Part shown: in pieces, positions 9,033 to 18,740 of the stretch
Numbering within the stretch: position 1 is the first letter of the stretch
Layout of the letters: every line of letters starts with the position of its first letter
Source: CAZQFV01 sp964592645
GTDB taxonomy: Bacteria > Chloroflexota > Chloroflexia > DTKN01
Direction: 5' to 3'
Length of the DNA: 64,000 nucleotides
Assembly (NCBI GenBank): GCA_964592645.1
Contig: CAZQFV010000015.1
Coordinates: forward strand, 1 to 64,000
The notes under the pieces: model-generated
What the model was told of the DNA's origin: nothing
The model's database searches: none
The model's input: the letters and a program-made list of their open reading frames with translations, nothing else
Made by a program: the position numbers and the translations under genes

Positions 9033-11594
9033 ATGATCCCGATCTCACTGCGCCTGCGAAACTTTATGTGCTACCGCGAGGGGCTGCCGCCGCTCGACCT
9101 GGGCGATATCCACGTGGCCTGCATCTCCGGGCCCAACGGCGCCGGCAAGTCGTCGCTGCTCGACGCCATCACCTGGGCCCTGTGGGGCCGGGCCCGCGCC
9201 CGCAGCGACGACGCCCTGATCGCCACCGGGGCGCAGGAGATGGAGGTCGAGTTCGAGTTCCTGCTGGAGGGCAATCACTACCGCGTCTTCCGGCGGCGCG
9301 ACCGCGCCGCGGGCAAGGGGGCCGGCAAGACGCAACTGGACCTGCAGGTCTACGGCGAGCAGGGCTGGCGCTCGCTGGCCGGGGAGACGGTGCGCCAGAC
9401 CGAGGCTCAGATCGTCGCCCTGCTGCGCATGGATTATGACACCTTTATCAACTCGGCCTTTCTGCTGCAGGGGCGGGCCGACGAGTTCGCCGTCAAGCCG
9501 CCGGCCGAGCGCAAGCGCATCCTGGCCGACATCCTAGGGCTATCGTACTACGATGTCCTGGAGCAGCGCGCCCGGGAGCACCTGCGGGCCGAGGAGCGCG
9601 GCGTGCAGGCCCTGGCGCTGCTGCTGCAGGAGCAGGAGCGCCAGTTGGCCGGCCGGCCGGCCCAGGAAGAGGCCCTGGCCCGCGCCAAGGAGGAGGCCGA
9701 GCGCGCCGCCGCCGTGGCCGCCCAGGCCCAGCAGGAGCTGGGCCGCCTGCAGGCCGGCCTGTCCGAACTGGAGGCCACCGCCCGCCAGGTGGAGGAGCTG
9801 CACCGGCGTCTGGCGCAGATGGAGCGCGAGATCGGGCGGCTGGACGGGCAGCGCGCCCAGGCCGAGGAGCGCCTGCAACAAACACAGGCCCTCCTGGAGC
9901 GGCAGGAGGAGATCGCCGCCGGCTACGAACGGCTGCGGGCGGTGCGCGAGCGCAGCGAGGCGTTGGCCCAGGCCGCCGGCCGGCTGCTGACCCTTGGCGA
10001 ACGCCGGCGCAGCCTGGAGCAGGCCATCGAGCGCGCCCGGGGGGCCCAGGTCACCGAGCGTGAGGTGCTCCGCCGGGCCCTGGCCGAGGCCGCCGCCCGC
10101 CTGCGGGAGCGGCCGGCCCTCGAGGAGCGCCGGCGCCTGCTCCACGAACGGCTGGAGCAGCTACGCCAAAAGGAAGCTCGCTTGGAGGCCGTCCGCGAAG
10201 AGATCCCGGCCCTGGCGGCCGCCGCCCAGTCGCACCGGGCCGAGATGCAGCGCCTGCGCCAGGAGATGGCCGCCCTGGACGAGAAGCTCGCCCTGCTCGC
10301 CGAGGGCCGCGGCGATTGTCCCCTCTGCCACAGTCCCCTCGACCGGACCTCCTACCAGCACATCTGCGACGCCTACCGGCAGGAGGGCGAGGAGAAGAGC
10401 GAACTCCACCGCGCCCACGAGGCCGAGGCGCAAAAGCTAGAGGAGCGCCTGGCGGCGCTGCGGACGGAGCAAGAGAAGCTGGGCCAGGAGGTGAAGCGCG
10501 CCCGCCTCCTGGAGGGACAGTGCGCCGCGCTGGAGCGCGAGCTGCACGAGCTGGAGCGGCTGGCCGACGAGCAGGAGGGCGCGCGCGCCCGGCTACAGGA
10601 GGCGGAGCGCATCCTGGCCGCGGAGGAGTACGCGCCGCAGGAGCGCGCCGCCCTAGCCGCGCTGGAGGCCGAGATCGCCGCCCTGGGCTACGACCGCGAC
10701 GAGCACGCCGCCGTGCAGCAAGAGTTGGGACGGCTGCGAGCGGTCGAAGAGGAGTACCGCGCCCTGCAGAGCGCCCGCGAACGGCTGGCCGCGGAAGAGC
10801 AGCGCCGCCAGGAGGCGCAGGAGGCGCTGGAGCAGCGCCGGCAGGAGGCCGCCGCGGAGCAGGCGCGCCTGGAGGAGCTGGCCGCCGGCCTGGAGGAACT
10901 GCCGGAGCGGCGCGCGCGCCACAGGGCGGCCGAGGCCGACCTGCAGGCGGCGCAGGAGGCCCTGGGGCAGGCCCGCCTGGCCCTGGGCGCGGCGCAGCGC
11001 GAACTGCAGCGGCTGCAGGAGGTAGAGCTGGACTACCAAGAGAAGAGGCGCCGCCACGCCGAGGCCGTCGAGCGGCGCGGCATCTACGACGAGCTGGCCA
11101 CCGCCCTGGGCAAGCGCGGCGTCCAGGCCATGCTCATCGAGACGGCCGTGCCGGAGATCGAGCGCGAGGCCAACAAGCTGCTGGGGCAGATGACCGAGGG
11201 GGAAATGAGCGCCCAACTGGCCATGCAGCGGGCCACCAAGCAGGGCAGCATCGTCGAGACGCTGGATATCAACATCGCCGATGCCCAGGGGGTCCGCGCC
11301 CTGGAGACCTACTCGGGCGGGGAGAACTTTCGCATCAACTTTGCCCTGCGCGTGGCGCTGAGCCGGCTGCTGGCCCACCGCGCCGGGGCCTCTTTGCAGA
11401 CGCTGGTCATCGACGAGGGCTTTGGCAGCCAGGACGCCCAGGGCCGCGAGCGTCTGATCGAGGCCATCCGCTCCATCCAGGACCAGTTCGAGCGCATCCT
11501 GGTGATCACCCATATCCAGGAGCTCAAAGAGGCGTTCCCCGTGCGCATCGAGGTCGAGCGCTCCCCGGAGGGCAGCCGTTGGACCGTGCTCTGA
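9033..11594 (+). CDS. sbcC: SbcC/Rad50-family DNA repair ATPase
   Basis: An 853-aa SMC-like ATPase of double-strand break repair that works with an SbcD/Mre11 nuclease. N-terminal Walker A is GPNGAGKSSLL (about residue 37), with the Q-loop segment INSAFLLQGRADEF. Long E/R/A/Q-rich coiled coils (about 185-420 and 440-690) flank a zinc hook with CPLC at residues 429-432. The C-terminal half holds the ABC signature TYSGGENFRINFALR and Walker B TLVIDEGFGSQD. No sbcD gene is adjacent; the next gene encodes an unrelated protein. Confidence 0.92.
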   Translation: MIPISLRLRNFMCYREGLPPLDLGDIHVACISGPNGAGKSSLLDAITWALWGRARARSDDALIATGAQEMEVEFEFLLEGNHYRVFRRRDRAAGKGAGKTQLDLQVYGEQGWRSLAGETVRQTEAQIVALLRMDYDTFINSAFLLQGRADEFAVKPPAERKRILADILGLSYYDVLEQRAREHLRAEERGVQALALLLQEQERQLAGRPAQEEALARAKEEAERAAAVAAQAQQELGRLQAGLSELEATARQVEELHRRLAQMEREIGRLDGQRAQAEERLQQTQALLERQEEIAAGYERLRAVRERSEALAQAAGRLLTLGERRRSLEQAIERARGAQVTEREVLRRALAEAAARLRERPALEERRRLLHERLEQLRQKEARLEAVREEIPALAAAAQSHRAEMQRLRQEMAALDEKLALLAEGRGDCPLCHSPLDRTSYQHICDAYRQEGEEKSELHRAHEAEAQKLEERLAALRTEQEKLGQEVKRARLLEGQCAALERELHELERLADEQEGARARLQEAERILAAEEYAPQERAALAALEAEIAALGYDRDEHAAVQQELGRLRAVEEEYRALQSARERLAAEEQRRQEAQEALEQRRQEAAAEQARLEELAAGLEELPERRARHRAAEADLQAAQEALGQARLALGAAQRELQRLQEVELDYQEKRRRHAEAVERRGIYDELATALGKRGVQAMLIETAVPEIEREANKLLGQMTEGEMSAQLAMQRATKQGSIVETLDINIADAQGVRALETYSGGENFRINFALRVALSRLLAHRAGASLQTLVIDEGFGSQDAQGRERLIEAIRSIQDQFERILVITHIQELKEAFPVRIEVERSPEGSRWTVL

Positions 11595-11694
11595 CACGGC
11601 CGGGGGCCACGGACAAACGGCTCGAGCTCCGGGGCCCGGGGCCCTTGTCTGGCGTCACTTGTTGCCCACCATCATCCGAGGCCCGCGATCCGCC

Positions 11695-12537
11695 ATGGAA
11701 ACAGACCTCCTGAATCAAACGCCTACCATTTCCCTGGAGGTCTACGGGGACATCTCTGTCGAGGATGCCCTGGCCATCCGCCAGGAGGTTATGGCCTGCT
11801 ACCAGGCGCTGCGGTCGTGCCCGCTGCCGGCCGCCGTCAGCCTGGGCCTGTTCGACACCCTGGAGCAGTGGCGGGCCTACGCGGCGCGCTGCCGCGCGGA
11901 GGCCGGCGTGGTGACCGCCGGGGAAGAGGGCTTCCTGGCGACACACGACGCCTGGGAAGGCGCGCCGCGCCTGAGCGTCTGCCTGGAGCGGCTGTTGGCC
12001 CAGCCGCGGCCCTTGCAGCAGGGGGCGCTGCACCAGGTGGTGGCCCACAGCATCCTGCACGGCCGGCCCGACTTTTACCGCTTCACGGTCCCCCGCGCCC
12101 TCGTCGAGGCCAGCGAGGCGCTGGGCCTGGAACGGGAGATCCTGCTGCAGATCCTCTACTTTGTCTCCATCGCCGTCAAGGGGCACGAGGCCGTCTCCCT
12201 GCTCGTGGCCCATGGCTTCGTCCAGGACCAGGTCGCCCTGGCCCTCTACCAGCTCTCCGGCGACGAGGACGATATCGCTCTATGGAAGATGGCCCGCTGG
12301 GAGCCGCGGGCGCGCCTGCTCTACCTGGCGGCCCTGCTCAAGCCGCTGCTCTACCTGCGCCCCCTTTTGCCCTATGCCCCGGCGCTACAAAGCGCCGGCC
12401 GGGCCAAGCTGTCCCACCTGCCGGGCGAAGTGGCGGAAAAGCTGCAAGACCTCGTCGAAACGCTCGCCACCCAGGGCAGCGGCGATACCCACCGCGATGT
12501 CAGCATGGGGCTGGTGATGTTCCTGAACCGGCTGTAG
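11695..12537 (+). CDS. Uncharacterised protein
   Basis: A 280-aa soluble, mostly helical protein that I do not recognise. The middle contains a histidine-rich stretch HQVVAHSILHG followed by RPDFYRF (about residues 110-128), then long amphipathic and leucine-rich helices. There is no signal peptide or obvious membrane span. It starts 100 bp after sbcC on the same strand and may be co-transcribed with it; the ATG at 11695 has no clear ribosome binding site. A hairpin terminator follows. The histidine cluster could bind metal, but it does not fit a known metalloprotease motif. Confidence 0.65.
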   Translation: METDLLNQTPTISLEVYGDISVEDALAIRQEVMACYQALRSCPLPAAVSLGLFDTLEQWRAYAARCRAEAGVVTAGEEGFLATHDAWEGAPRLSVCLERLLAQPRPLQQGALHQVVAHSILHGRPDFYRFTVPRALVEASEALGLEREILLQILYFVSIAVKGHEAVSLLVAHGFVQDQVALALYQLSGDEDDIALWKMARWEPRARLLYLAALLKPLLYLRPLLPYAPALQSAGRAKLSHLPGEVAEKLQDLVETLATQGSGDTHRDVSMGLVMFLNRL

Positions 12538-12569
12538 CCCCCATCCCCAGAGAGGAAGCCCCCAAACAG

Positions 12570-12595
12570 CGGGGCCAGGATCGCTCCTGGCCCCG
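12570..12595. terminator. Hairpin terminator between convergent genes
   Basis: A perfect 11-bp GC-rich stem (12570-12580 with 12585-12595, CGGGGCCAGGA/TCCTGGCCCCG) with a TCGC tetraloop. It lies between the plus-strand gene ending at 12537 and the minus-strand subtilase ending at 12643, so it can serve both. Downstream T-richness on the plus strand is modest (GTTGTCTT). Confidence 0.65.
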
Positions 12596-12642
12596 CCGTT
12601 GTCTTCAGGGGGAGAGGGCTCGCACCCGCCCCCCCGGTGCCG

Positions 12643-15600
12643 CTACTTGGCCCCCACCTTGAAGATCAGGGGCAGGTAGACATAGTGCCAGGTGACCGGC
12701 GGCGCGCAGGACACGGTCACCTCCAGGGAGTAGGTGTCGGTCGCCGATACGCAGTTGGACGCCGTCAGCGTCACCGCGTAGGTCCCGTCGGCCGGGAAGG
12801 TGAACACCGGATCCTTCTCCGTGCTCGTGCCGACGTCGGCAAACTCCCAGAAGTAGGTGATCGGCTCGTCGCCGGCTACGCTGGCGGTGAAGGTCACCAC
12901 GCAGCCGTTGATCTGCGTGTCGACGCCGAGGATGTCTACCTCCTCACACGGCGGCGTCACGCCCACATAGACATCGTCCGAGGCCGTGGCCTGGCCGCAC
13001 CCGTCGGAGCCGTCCACCGTCAGCAGGACGGTGAAGGTGCCGCTGGCAACGTAGGTGTGGTTGACGTAGTCTCCGTACTCCAGTGGGCTGCCATCACCAA
13101 AGTCCCAGGTCGGGTTGACGGCGAACTCCGAGGTGTTGGTGAAGTACACCGTCAGCGGGGCATCGCCGGACTGCGGATTGAAGTCGAACATAGCTACCGG
13201 CGGATCCCAGACCGTCACCTGCCCGGTTGCCCAGTCGGACCCCAGCGAGTTGGTCACGTAGAGGGTGACGGTGAAGACGCCGGTGTCCTGGTAGGTGTGC
13301 AGCGGGTCCTTCTCCGTGGAGGTGCCGCCGTCGCCAAAGTCCCAGAACCAGGCGTCGACCGGCGGGGCGGCCTGGCTGGTGTCGTGGAACTGGACATCCA
13401 GCGGCGCGCCGCAGCCCTCTTCGGGGGTCGCGGTGAAGGAGGCGACCGGCGCCTGCTCGTAGACAACCGTGACGTCCCCCGTGGCCTCGTCGGTGCCGCA
13501 GGGGGTCTCCACGGTCAGGAGGACGGTGAAGGTGCCGCTGGTGGCGTAGGTGTGGTTGACATAGTCGCCGTACGCTAGCGGGCTGCCGTCGCCAAAGTCC
13601 CAGGTCGGGTTGGTGCCGATCGGCGAGGTGTTGGTGAAGTACACCGTCAGCGGGAGTGCGCCAAAGTCCGGGGCGTAGTCGAAGGAGGCATCCGGCCACT
13701 CATAGACCGTCACGGTGTGGATGACATCGTCGCCGCCCATGGCGTTGGTCACGGTGAGGTAGACGTCAAAATCGCCGGACGAGGTGAAGGTGTGGAGCGG
13801 GTTCCGATCCGTGGAGGTGCCGCCGTCGTCAAAGTCCCAGAACCAGGCGGTCGGGCCGCCCGTGCTCTGATCGGTGAACTGCACCGGCGTGTTCAGGCAC
13901 GCCGGCTCCGCCCAGGTGAACTCGGCCGTCGGCGCGGCGGCGCAGGCCAGCGGGTAGTACTCCGGCGAGGCGTAGGGCGGGTTGTCCGAACCGGCCCGCC
14001 CGCCGATCACCCACATCCCGGGCAGCCCGTCGCTCGGGTCGGGCGTGCAGATGGGCACAAAGGCGCCGGCATGGTTGCGACGGGTCGTGATCAGGTCGGG
14101 GAAGGACTCGTCGTAGGCGTTGGCGGCCACATCGTAGGTTACAACCTGGTTGGACTCGCCCGGCCACTGGGCATAGGCCGCGGCCAGGACGATCTTGCCA
14201 TCCAACCCATAGGCCGAGCCCGTGTCGAAGCCAAAGGCCTGGCCCTCGGCCCCGGCCTGGGGCATATCCGCCACCGCGGCGTCGTTCCACGTCCCGGCGC
14301 CTTCCGGATCGGCCATCACCTCGGCCCGCGTCTGGGCTACCAGGCTGGCCCCGTCGAAGACCGTCCCGCCAAAGGCATAGATCTTGCCGTCCACGGCCGC
14401 GGCCATGATGTACGACCGCGCCAGGCTCAGGTTGCCGAGCTGGGTGAAGGAGTTGTCCAGCGGGTTGAAGCGGTCCGTGCGGTTCAGTTCGTAGGGCGAG
14501 GCGGTGGGGTTGAAGCCGCCAAAGACGTAGACCCGGTTGTTCACCACCACCTGCGCCCCCGGCACGTACCCGGTGTAGGCAGCCGGCAACGTCGCCACCT
14601 GGGAGGCGGTGTTGAGCACCGGGTTGTAGCACTGCACCGCCAGCGTCTGGGCGCCGGACGAGTCGCGCCCGCCAAAGGTGCACAGCAGGTCGTACGTCCC
14701 ATTGTTCACCAGGTTGACGGTGTAGTTGGAAATGGGGATGGGCATCGTCGCCCCGGTCGCGGCGCAGGTATTGGCCACCGGGTCGAAGGCATAGATCGTG
14801 CCGACGGTGTTGCTGCCGCTGCGCCCGCCCAGGACATAGACCTTGCCCGTGCCGGGGTAGTACTCGGCGTCGATGCGCGTCAGGTCGAAGCAGGTCGGCT
14901 GCGTCGCCGGCATCCACTGCCCCTGGTAGACCAGGTTAAAGTCCACCGTGGTCGCCGTGCCGGTCACGACCACCACCCCGGAAACCGTCTGTGGCTGATA
15001 GCCGGTCTTGGAGGCGGTGACGTTGTAGGTGCCCGGGACCAGGCTCATGGTGTAGTAGCCGGTCGGGTCGGTGGTGGCAAGCGTGCCGTACCCCGGCGAG
15101 GCGTTGACGGTGGCCCCCTCGATGGGGTTGCCGGTGCCGGCATCGTAGACATGGCCTTCGACGTAGCCGAACTCGACGCCGCCGCACCAGGCCATTCCGG
15201 CCGCCAGGACGTCCAGGTAGCCGTAGCCGTAGGTGTAGTTGCCCTCGCCGTCGGGCGGGGCGCCGCAGTTGCCGGCCGGCGGGGTGCCGGCGGTGTCCTG
15301 CAGGGCCTCGAAGGTCAGGTCCATCTGCCCGATCAGGGCCGGGTTACAGGACCACAGCAGCGCCACGGCGCCAGCCGTGTGCGGGCTGGCCATGGAGGTG
15401 CCGCTGTAACCGCAGGACCAGCCGTTGGTAGGAATGGAGGAGCAGACGCTCACCCCCGGGGCGGCGATGTTCGGCTTGGTGTAGGGGTCGTGGCCGTAGC
15501 AGGAGGGGCCGCGGCTGGAGAAGGAGGCGACGTTGCCGGAAGAGTCGTGCGCCGCGCTGGCGAACGACTCCTGGTAGTCGCCCGGGCTGCCCAGCGTGTT

Positions 15601-16593
15601 GCAGCCGGAACCCGAGTTGCCGGCGGAAAAGGCCGGGAAGGTGCCGGCGGCCCGCCAGGCGTTGACCTTGACCAGGTACCAGGAGTCGCAGCTGCCGCCG
15701 CCCCAGGAGTTGTTGACCACGTGCGGGCGGTTGGCGGGATTCCCGCCCGGCTGCAGGATCCAGTCGGCGCAGGTGTTCAGGGCATATTCGGAGCAGGAAC
15801 TGCTCTCGCAGCCCTTGCAGGCGATCCACTGGGCGCCGGGGGCCATGCCGGCCTGCCAGGTGAGCGAGGGGTCGTCATCGCCGACCATCGTGCCCATGGT
15901 GTGCGTGCCGTGGCCGTTGTTGTCGCAGGCGCTGCCACCGCAGATGTTCGAGGGGTCGGCCCAGCAGACCGGGTCGGAGGGGTTGGCGCCGCACTTGAAG
16001 GCCTGATCCAGGGCGGGGTGGTTCCACTGCACCCCGGTGTCGATGTTGGCCACGACCATGCCGTTGCCCTGCACCCCAAAGGCGGTCCAGAACTGGTCGG
16101 CGTGGGTGTAGGTAATGCCCCAGGCCAAAGGCCCGTCGGGCACGTCAGGGGTCTCTTCGATGATGGGGGCAACGTAGTAGGTGCGGGTGGCGCGGACCAG
16201 GTCCACCTCCGTCAGGGCGGCCAGGCTCTGGGCGGCGGCCTGGTCCCCGGCCCAGACGTAAAGCTCGTTGCCGGCGATAAAGGTCTGGTAGCGTAGGCCG
16301 CGGGCGTCGAGGAGGGCCTTGGCGCTGGCCTGCGAGCGTTCGGCGGCCGCGGTCAGGGTGTTGACCACGAACTCGCCGCGTTCCTGCCAGCCCATAGAGT
16401 AGGCCGCGGAGAGGTCGGCCTGTTCGGTGAAGCGGACGATAAAGTCGGCCGACCCCTCGGTGGCGAACTTGTCCAGGAGGGCCGGGTCGATCTTGTTCGC
16501 CGCCTCGTTCGGCCGGGCCATGGCTACCGGGAGGGTGGTCAGGACCAGGACGAGCAGGACTGCTGTAGCAAGAATCTTGCGCTGCCAGTTCAT
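12643..16593 (-). CDS. Secreted subtilisin-like serine protease with Kelch and PKD domains
   Basis: A large secreted S8 protease of about 1,316 aa. A signal peptide (hydrophobic to about residue 25) precedes a propeptide-like region and the catalytic domain. Numbering from the first of two ATGs (16596), the triad is Asp186 (ANIDTG), His229 (GHGTH) and Ser401 (GTSMASPH). Then come a carboxypeptidase-regulatory-like domain (about 475-560), a Kelch-like propeller region (about 575-880) and repeated PKD domains marked by WDFGDGSP or WDFGDGGTS. The C-terminus is a short tail, HYVYLPLIFKVGAK. The second ATG (16593) sits better relative to the GGAGG and was chosen. Probable role is extracellular protein degradation. 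Confidence 0.88.
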   Translation of the reverse strand: MNWQRKILATAVLLVLVLTTLPVAMARPNEAANKIDPALLDKFATEGSADFIVRFTEQADLSAAYSMGWQERGEFVVNTLTAAAERSQASAKALLDARGLRYQTFIAGNELYVWAGDQAAAQSLAALTEVDLVRATRTYYVAPIIEETPDVPDGPLAWGITYTHADQFWTAFGVQGNGMVVANIDTGVQWNHPALDQAFKCGANPSDPVCWADPSNICGGSACDNNGHGTHTMGTMVGDDDPSLTWQAGMAPGAQWIACKGCESSSCSEYALNTCADWILQPGGNPANRPHVVNNSWGGGSCDSWYLVKVNAWRAAGTFPAFSAGNSGSGCNTLGSPGDYQESFASAAHDSSGNVASFSSRGPSCYGHDPYTKPNIAAPGVSVCSSIPTNGWSCGYSGTSMASPHTAGAVALLWSCNPALIGQMDLTFEALQDTAGTPPAGNCGAPPDGEGNYTYGYGYLDVLAAGMAWCGGVEFGYVEGHVYDAGTGNPIEGATVNASPGYGTLATTDPTGYYTMSLVPGTYNVTASKTGYQPQTVSGVVVVTGTATTVDFNLVYQGQWMPATQPTCFDLTRIDAEYYPGTGKVYVLGGRSGSNTVGTIYAFDPVANTCAATGATMPIPISNYTVNLVNNGTYDLLCTFGGRDSSGAQTLAVQCYNPVLNTASQVATLPAAYTGYVPGAQVVVNNRVYVFGGFNPTASPYELNRTDRFNPLDNSFTQLGNLSLARSYIMAAAVDGKIYAFGGTVFDGASLVAQTRAEVMADPEGAGTWNDAAVADMPQAGAEGQAFGFDTGSAYGLDGKIVLAAAYAQWPGESNQVVTYDVAANAYDESFPDLITTRRNHAGAFVPICTPDPSDGLPGMWVIGGRAGSDNPPYASPEYYPLACAAAPTAEFTWAEPACLNTPVQFTDQSTGGPTAWFWDFDDGGTSTDRNPLHTFTSSGDFDVYLTVTNAMGGDDVIHTVTVYEWPDASFDYAPDFGALPLTVYFTNTSPIGTNPTWDFGDGSPLAYGDYVNHTYATSGTFTVLLTVETPCGTDEATGDVTVVYEQAPVASFTATPEEGCGAPLDVQFHDTSQAAPPVDAWFWDFGDGGTSTEKDPLHTYQDTGVFTVTLYVTNSLGSDWATGQVTVWDPPVAMFDFNPQSGDAPLTVYFTNTSEFAVNPTWDFGDGSPLEYGDYVNHTYVASGTFTVLLTVDGSDGCGQATASDDVYVGVTPPCEEVDILGVDTQINGCVVTFTASVAGDEPITYFWEFADVGTSTEKDPVFTFPADGTYAVTLTASNCVSATDTYSLEVTVSCAPPVTWHYVYLPLIFKVGAK

Positions 16594-16784
16594 CATTTCC
16601 TCCTACACATTGGGAAAGCGGATTCCACGGGCACAACAGTACGACGGCATCACCTCCTCTCGCGACATACCTGACGATAGAGAGAGCGGGGAGATCGGGC
16701 TATCGCCGGAGGAAAATACACCCTCCTCCGCCAGCATGCCCGAACGGGAAGGTTGCGCCTCATAGTGTTTCTCTCTCCGCTGCT

Positions 16785-16813
16785 ATGCTACCACAAAGAT
16801 GGAGGGTTGTCAA
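16785..16813 (-). promoter_or_regulatory. Promoter of the secreted protease gene
   Basis: On the minus strand, TTGACA (16808-16813), 17 bp, TAGCAT (16785-16790). This leaves a leader of about 185 nt before the start codon, containing a 7-bp hairpin (CGGAGGA/TCCTCCG, 16707-16713 with 16724-16730) of unknown meaning. Confidence 0.7.
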
Positions 16814-16818
16814 GAGGT

Positions 16819-16847
16819 TTGACGAAGGGGACAGAATGTGTTAGACT
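16819..16847 (+). promoter_or_regulatory. Promoter of the rplI-dnaB gene run
   Basis: TTGACG (16819-16824), 17 bp, TAGACT (16842-16847), 46 bp before the rplI ATG. It is back-to-back with the protease promoter. No other strong promoter is seen before 25711, so this may drive the whole downstream run. Confidence 0.7.
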
Positions 16848-16893
16848 AGCGCAGAACCTAAAGACCAGGACAAACTCGAGAGAGGGGGACACC

Positions 16894-17349
16894 ATGAAGG
16901 TCATCTTTCTGCGCGACGTGGCCGGCATCGGGCGGGCCGGGCAGATCAAGGAGGTCGCCGACGGCTACGCCCGCAACTACCTGATCCCCAAGGGGCTGGC
17001 CAAGCCGGCCAGCGAGGGGGCCGTCCGGCAGGCCCAGGAGGAAAAGACCCTGGCCGAGCGGCGCTATGAGCGCGAGCTGTCCGCAGCCCAACTGCTGGCC
17101 GAGCAGCTCAACAACCTGACCGTGCGCATCCGCGCCAAGGTCGGCGAGCAGGACATCCTCTTTGGCACGATCACCAACGCCGACATCGCCGCAGAGATCC
17201 AGAACAAGATCGGCGTGGAAGTGGATCGGCGCAAGATCGAGGTCGGCGAACCGATCCGCCGGCCGGGCATCTACTCCATCCCCATCCGGCTGATGGGCGA
17301 CCTGGAGCCGCGGATCAACGTCGTCGTGGAACGAGAAGAGGAGGAGTAA
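16894..17349 (+). CDS. rplI: 50S ribosomal protein L9
   Basis: A 151-aa protein with the canonical L9 layout: an N-terminal 23S rRNA-binding domain starting MKVIFLRDVAGIGRAG and GYARNYLIPKGLA, a connecting helix rich in E/R/A, and a C-terminal domain. The frame is open upstream, but the ATG at 16894 gives the family start and is preceded by an AGAGGGGG-type ribosome binding site. It is followed by dnaB, a common pairing. The usual rpsF-ssb-rpsR genes are not upstream here. Confidence 0.95.
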   Translation: MKVIFLRDVAGIGRAGQIKEVADGYARNYLIPKGLAKPASEGAVRQAQEEKTLAERRYERELSAAQLLAEQLNNLTVRIRAKVGEQDILFGTITNADIAAEIQNKIGVEVDRRKIEVGEPIRRPGIYSIPIRLMGDLEPRINVVVEREEEE

Positions 17350-17387
17350 GGCGCACCCTGCTTTCTTGCTCGACCCGGGGGTGAACG

Positions 17388-18740
17388 ATGGAGGGTCGAC
17401 CCGAGCACACCGTCCCCTACAACATCGAGGCCGAGAGGAGCGTCCTGGGGGCCATCATGACCCACCGCGACGCCATCATCTCGGTGGCCGCCTGGCTAAA
17501 GCCCGAAGACTTTTACCGCGAGGTGCATGCCTGGATCTACGAGGCGCAGCTCGAGTGCTACGGCCGGCGGGAGCCTCCGGACCTGGTGACGGTGGCGGCG
17601 GAGTTGGAGCGGCGCGGACGGCTGGAGCAGGCCGGCGGGGCGGTCTACCTGAGCGCGCTGGTAGATGCCGCGCCCACGCCGGTGCATGTCGAGTACTATG
17701 GGCACATCGTCGAGCGCTGCGCCGTGCTGCGCCGGCTGATCGTGGCCGGTGGGCAGATCGCCGCCATCGGCTACGAGGCTTCCGAGGACGTCGAAGAGTC
17801 GCTCAGCCGGGCCGAGGAGCTGATCCTGGCCATCGCCCAACGGCGTGTGACCCGCGACTTTGTGCCGATCAAAGAGGTCACTTCCGAGTACTTTGACCGC
17901 CTCAGCCGTCTGCGGACCACCCACACCGGGGTCATCGGCGTACCCACGGGGCTGCGCGACCTGGACGACCTGCTGGGGGGGCTACAGCCTTCCGACCTGG
18001 TGATCCTGGCGGCGCGGCCGTCGGCCGGCAAGACCAGCCTAGCGCTGACCATCGCCCACAACGCCGCCCTGCTGGGCAGCAGCGTGGGCATCTTTAGCCT
18101 GGAGATGTCGCGCGAGCAACTGGTGCAGCGGCTCATCGCCATGGAGACCCGCATCGATTCCCACCGCCTGCGCGAGGGCCGGCTGGACGACGACGAGTTC
18201 CGCCTGGTGGCGGAGGCCATGGGCCGGCTGGCGGAGATGCCGATCTACATAGACGACACGCCGGGCCTGGCGGTGAGCGAGCTGCGCAGCAAGGCCCGCC
18301 GGCTGCACGCCGAGGCCGAGGTAGAGCTGTACGTGATCGACTACCTGCAACTGATGCAAGGCAAGCGCACCGAGAACCGCGTGCAAGAGATCTCGGACAT
18401 CACCCGCTCGCTCAAGGGGCTGGCCCGCGAGCTGAACGTCCCGGTGCTGACGCTGTCGCAGCTCTCGCGCTCGGTGGAGCACCGCACGCCGCATGTTCCC
18501 GTATTGGCCGACCTGAGAGAATCGGGGAGCATCGAGCAAGACGCGGACGTCGTCATGTTCATCTACCGCGAGGCCATGTACGAGCCCAACCTGGAGGAGG
18601 ACAAGAAGCACGTCGCCGAGATCTATATAGCCAAGCACCGCAACGGGCCCACCGGCAAGGTGCCGCTCTACTTTGACGAGCGCACCACCCACTTCAGCGA
18701 CCTGGCGCAGCGCCTGGACGACAGCGGAGGCTTCGCGTGA
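17388..18740 (+). CDS. dnaB: Replicative DNA helicase DnaB
   Basis: A 450-aa hexameric helicase that unwinds DNA at the replication fork. The N-terminal domain (about 1-110) has the typical AERSVLGAIM start. The RecA-like domain has Walker A ARPSAGKTSLAL (about residue 208), Walker B LYVIDYLQLM, the LSQLSR segment and an arginine-finger region LRESGSIEQDADVV. There is no intein. It overlaps the next gene by four bases. Confidence 0.96.
   Translation: MEGRPEHTVPYNIEAERSVLGAIMTHRDAIISVAAWLKPEDFYREVHAWIYEAQLECYGRREPPDLVTVAAELERRGRLEQAGGAVYLSALVDAAPTPVHVEYYGHIVERCAVLRRLIVAGGQIAAIGYEASEDVEESLSRAEELILAIAQRRVTRDFVPIKEVTSEYFDRLSRLRTTHTGVIGVPTGLRDLDDLLGGLQPSDLVILAARPSAGKTSLALTIAHNAALLGSSVGIFSLEMSREQLVQRLIAMETRIDSHRLREGRLDDDEFRLVAEAMGRLAEMPIYIDDTPGLAVSELRSKARRLHAEAEVELYVIDYLQLMQGKRTENRVQEISDITRSLKGLARELNVPVLTLSQLSRSVEHRTPHVPVLADLRESGSIEQDADVVMFIYREAMYEPNLEEDKKHVAEIYIAKHRNGPTGKVPLYFDERTTHFSDLAQRLDDSGGFA

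Noticed and set aside
13717..16296. An 859-codon open frame on the plus strand
   Set aside because: It is antisense to the subtilase; the Gly/Val/Arg-rich translation has no domain.
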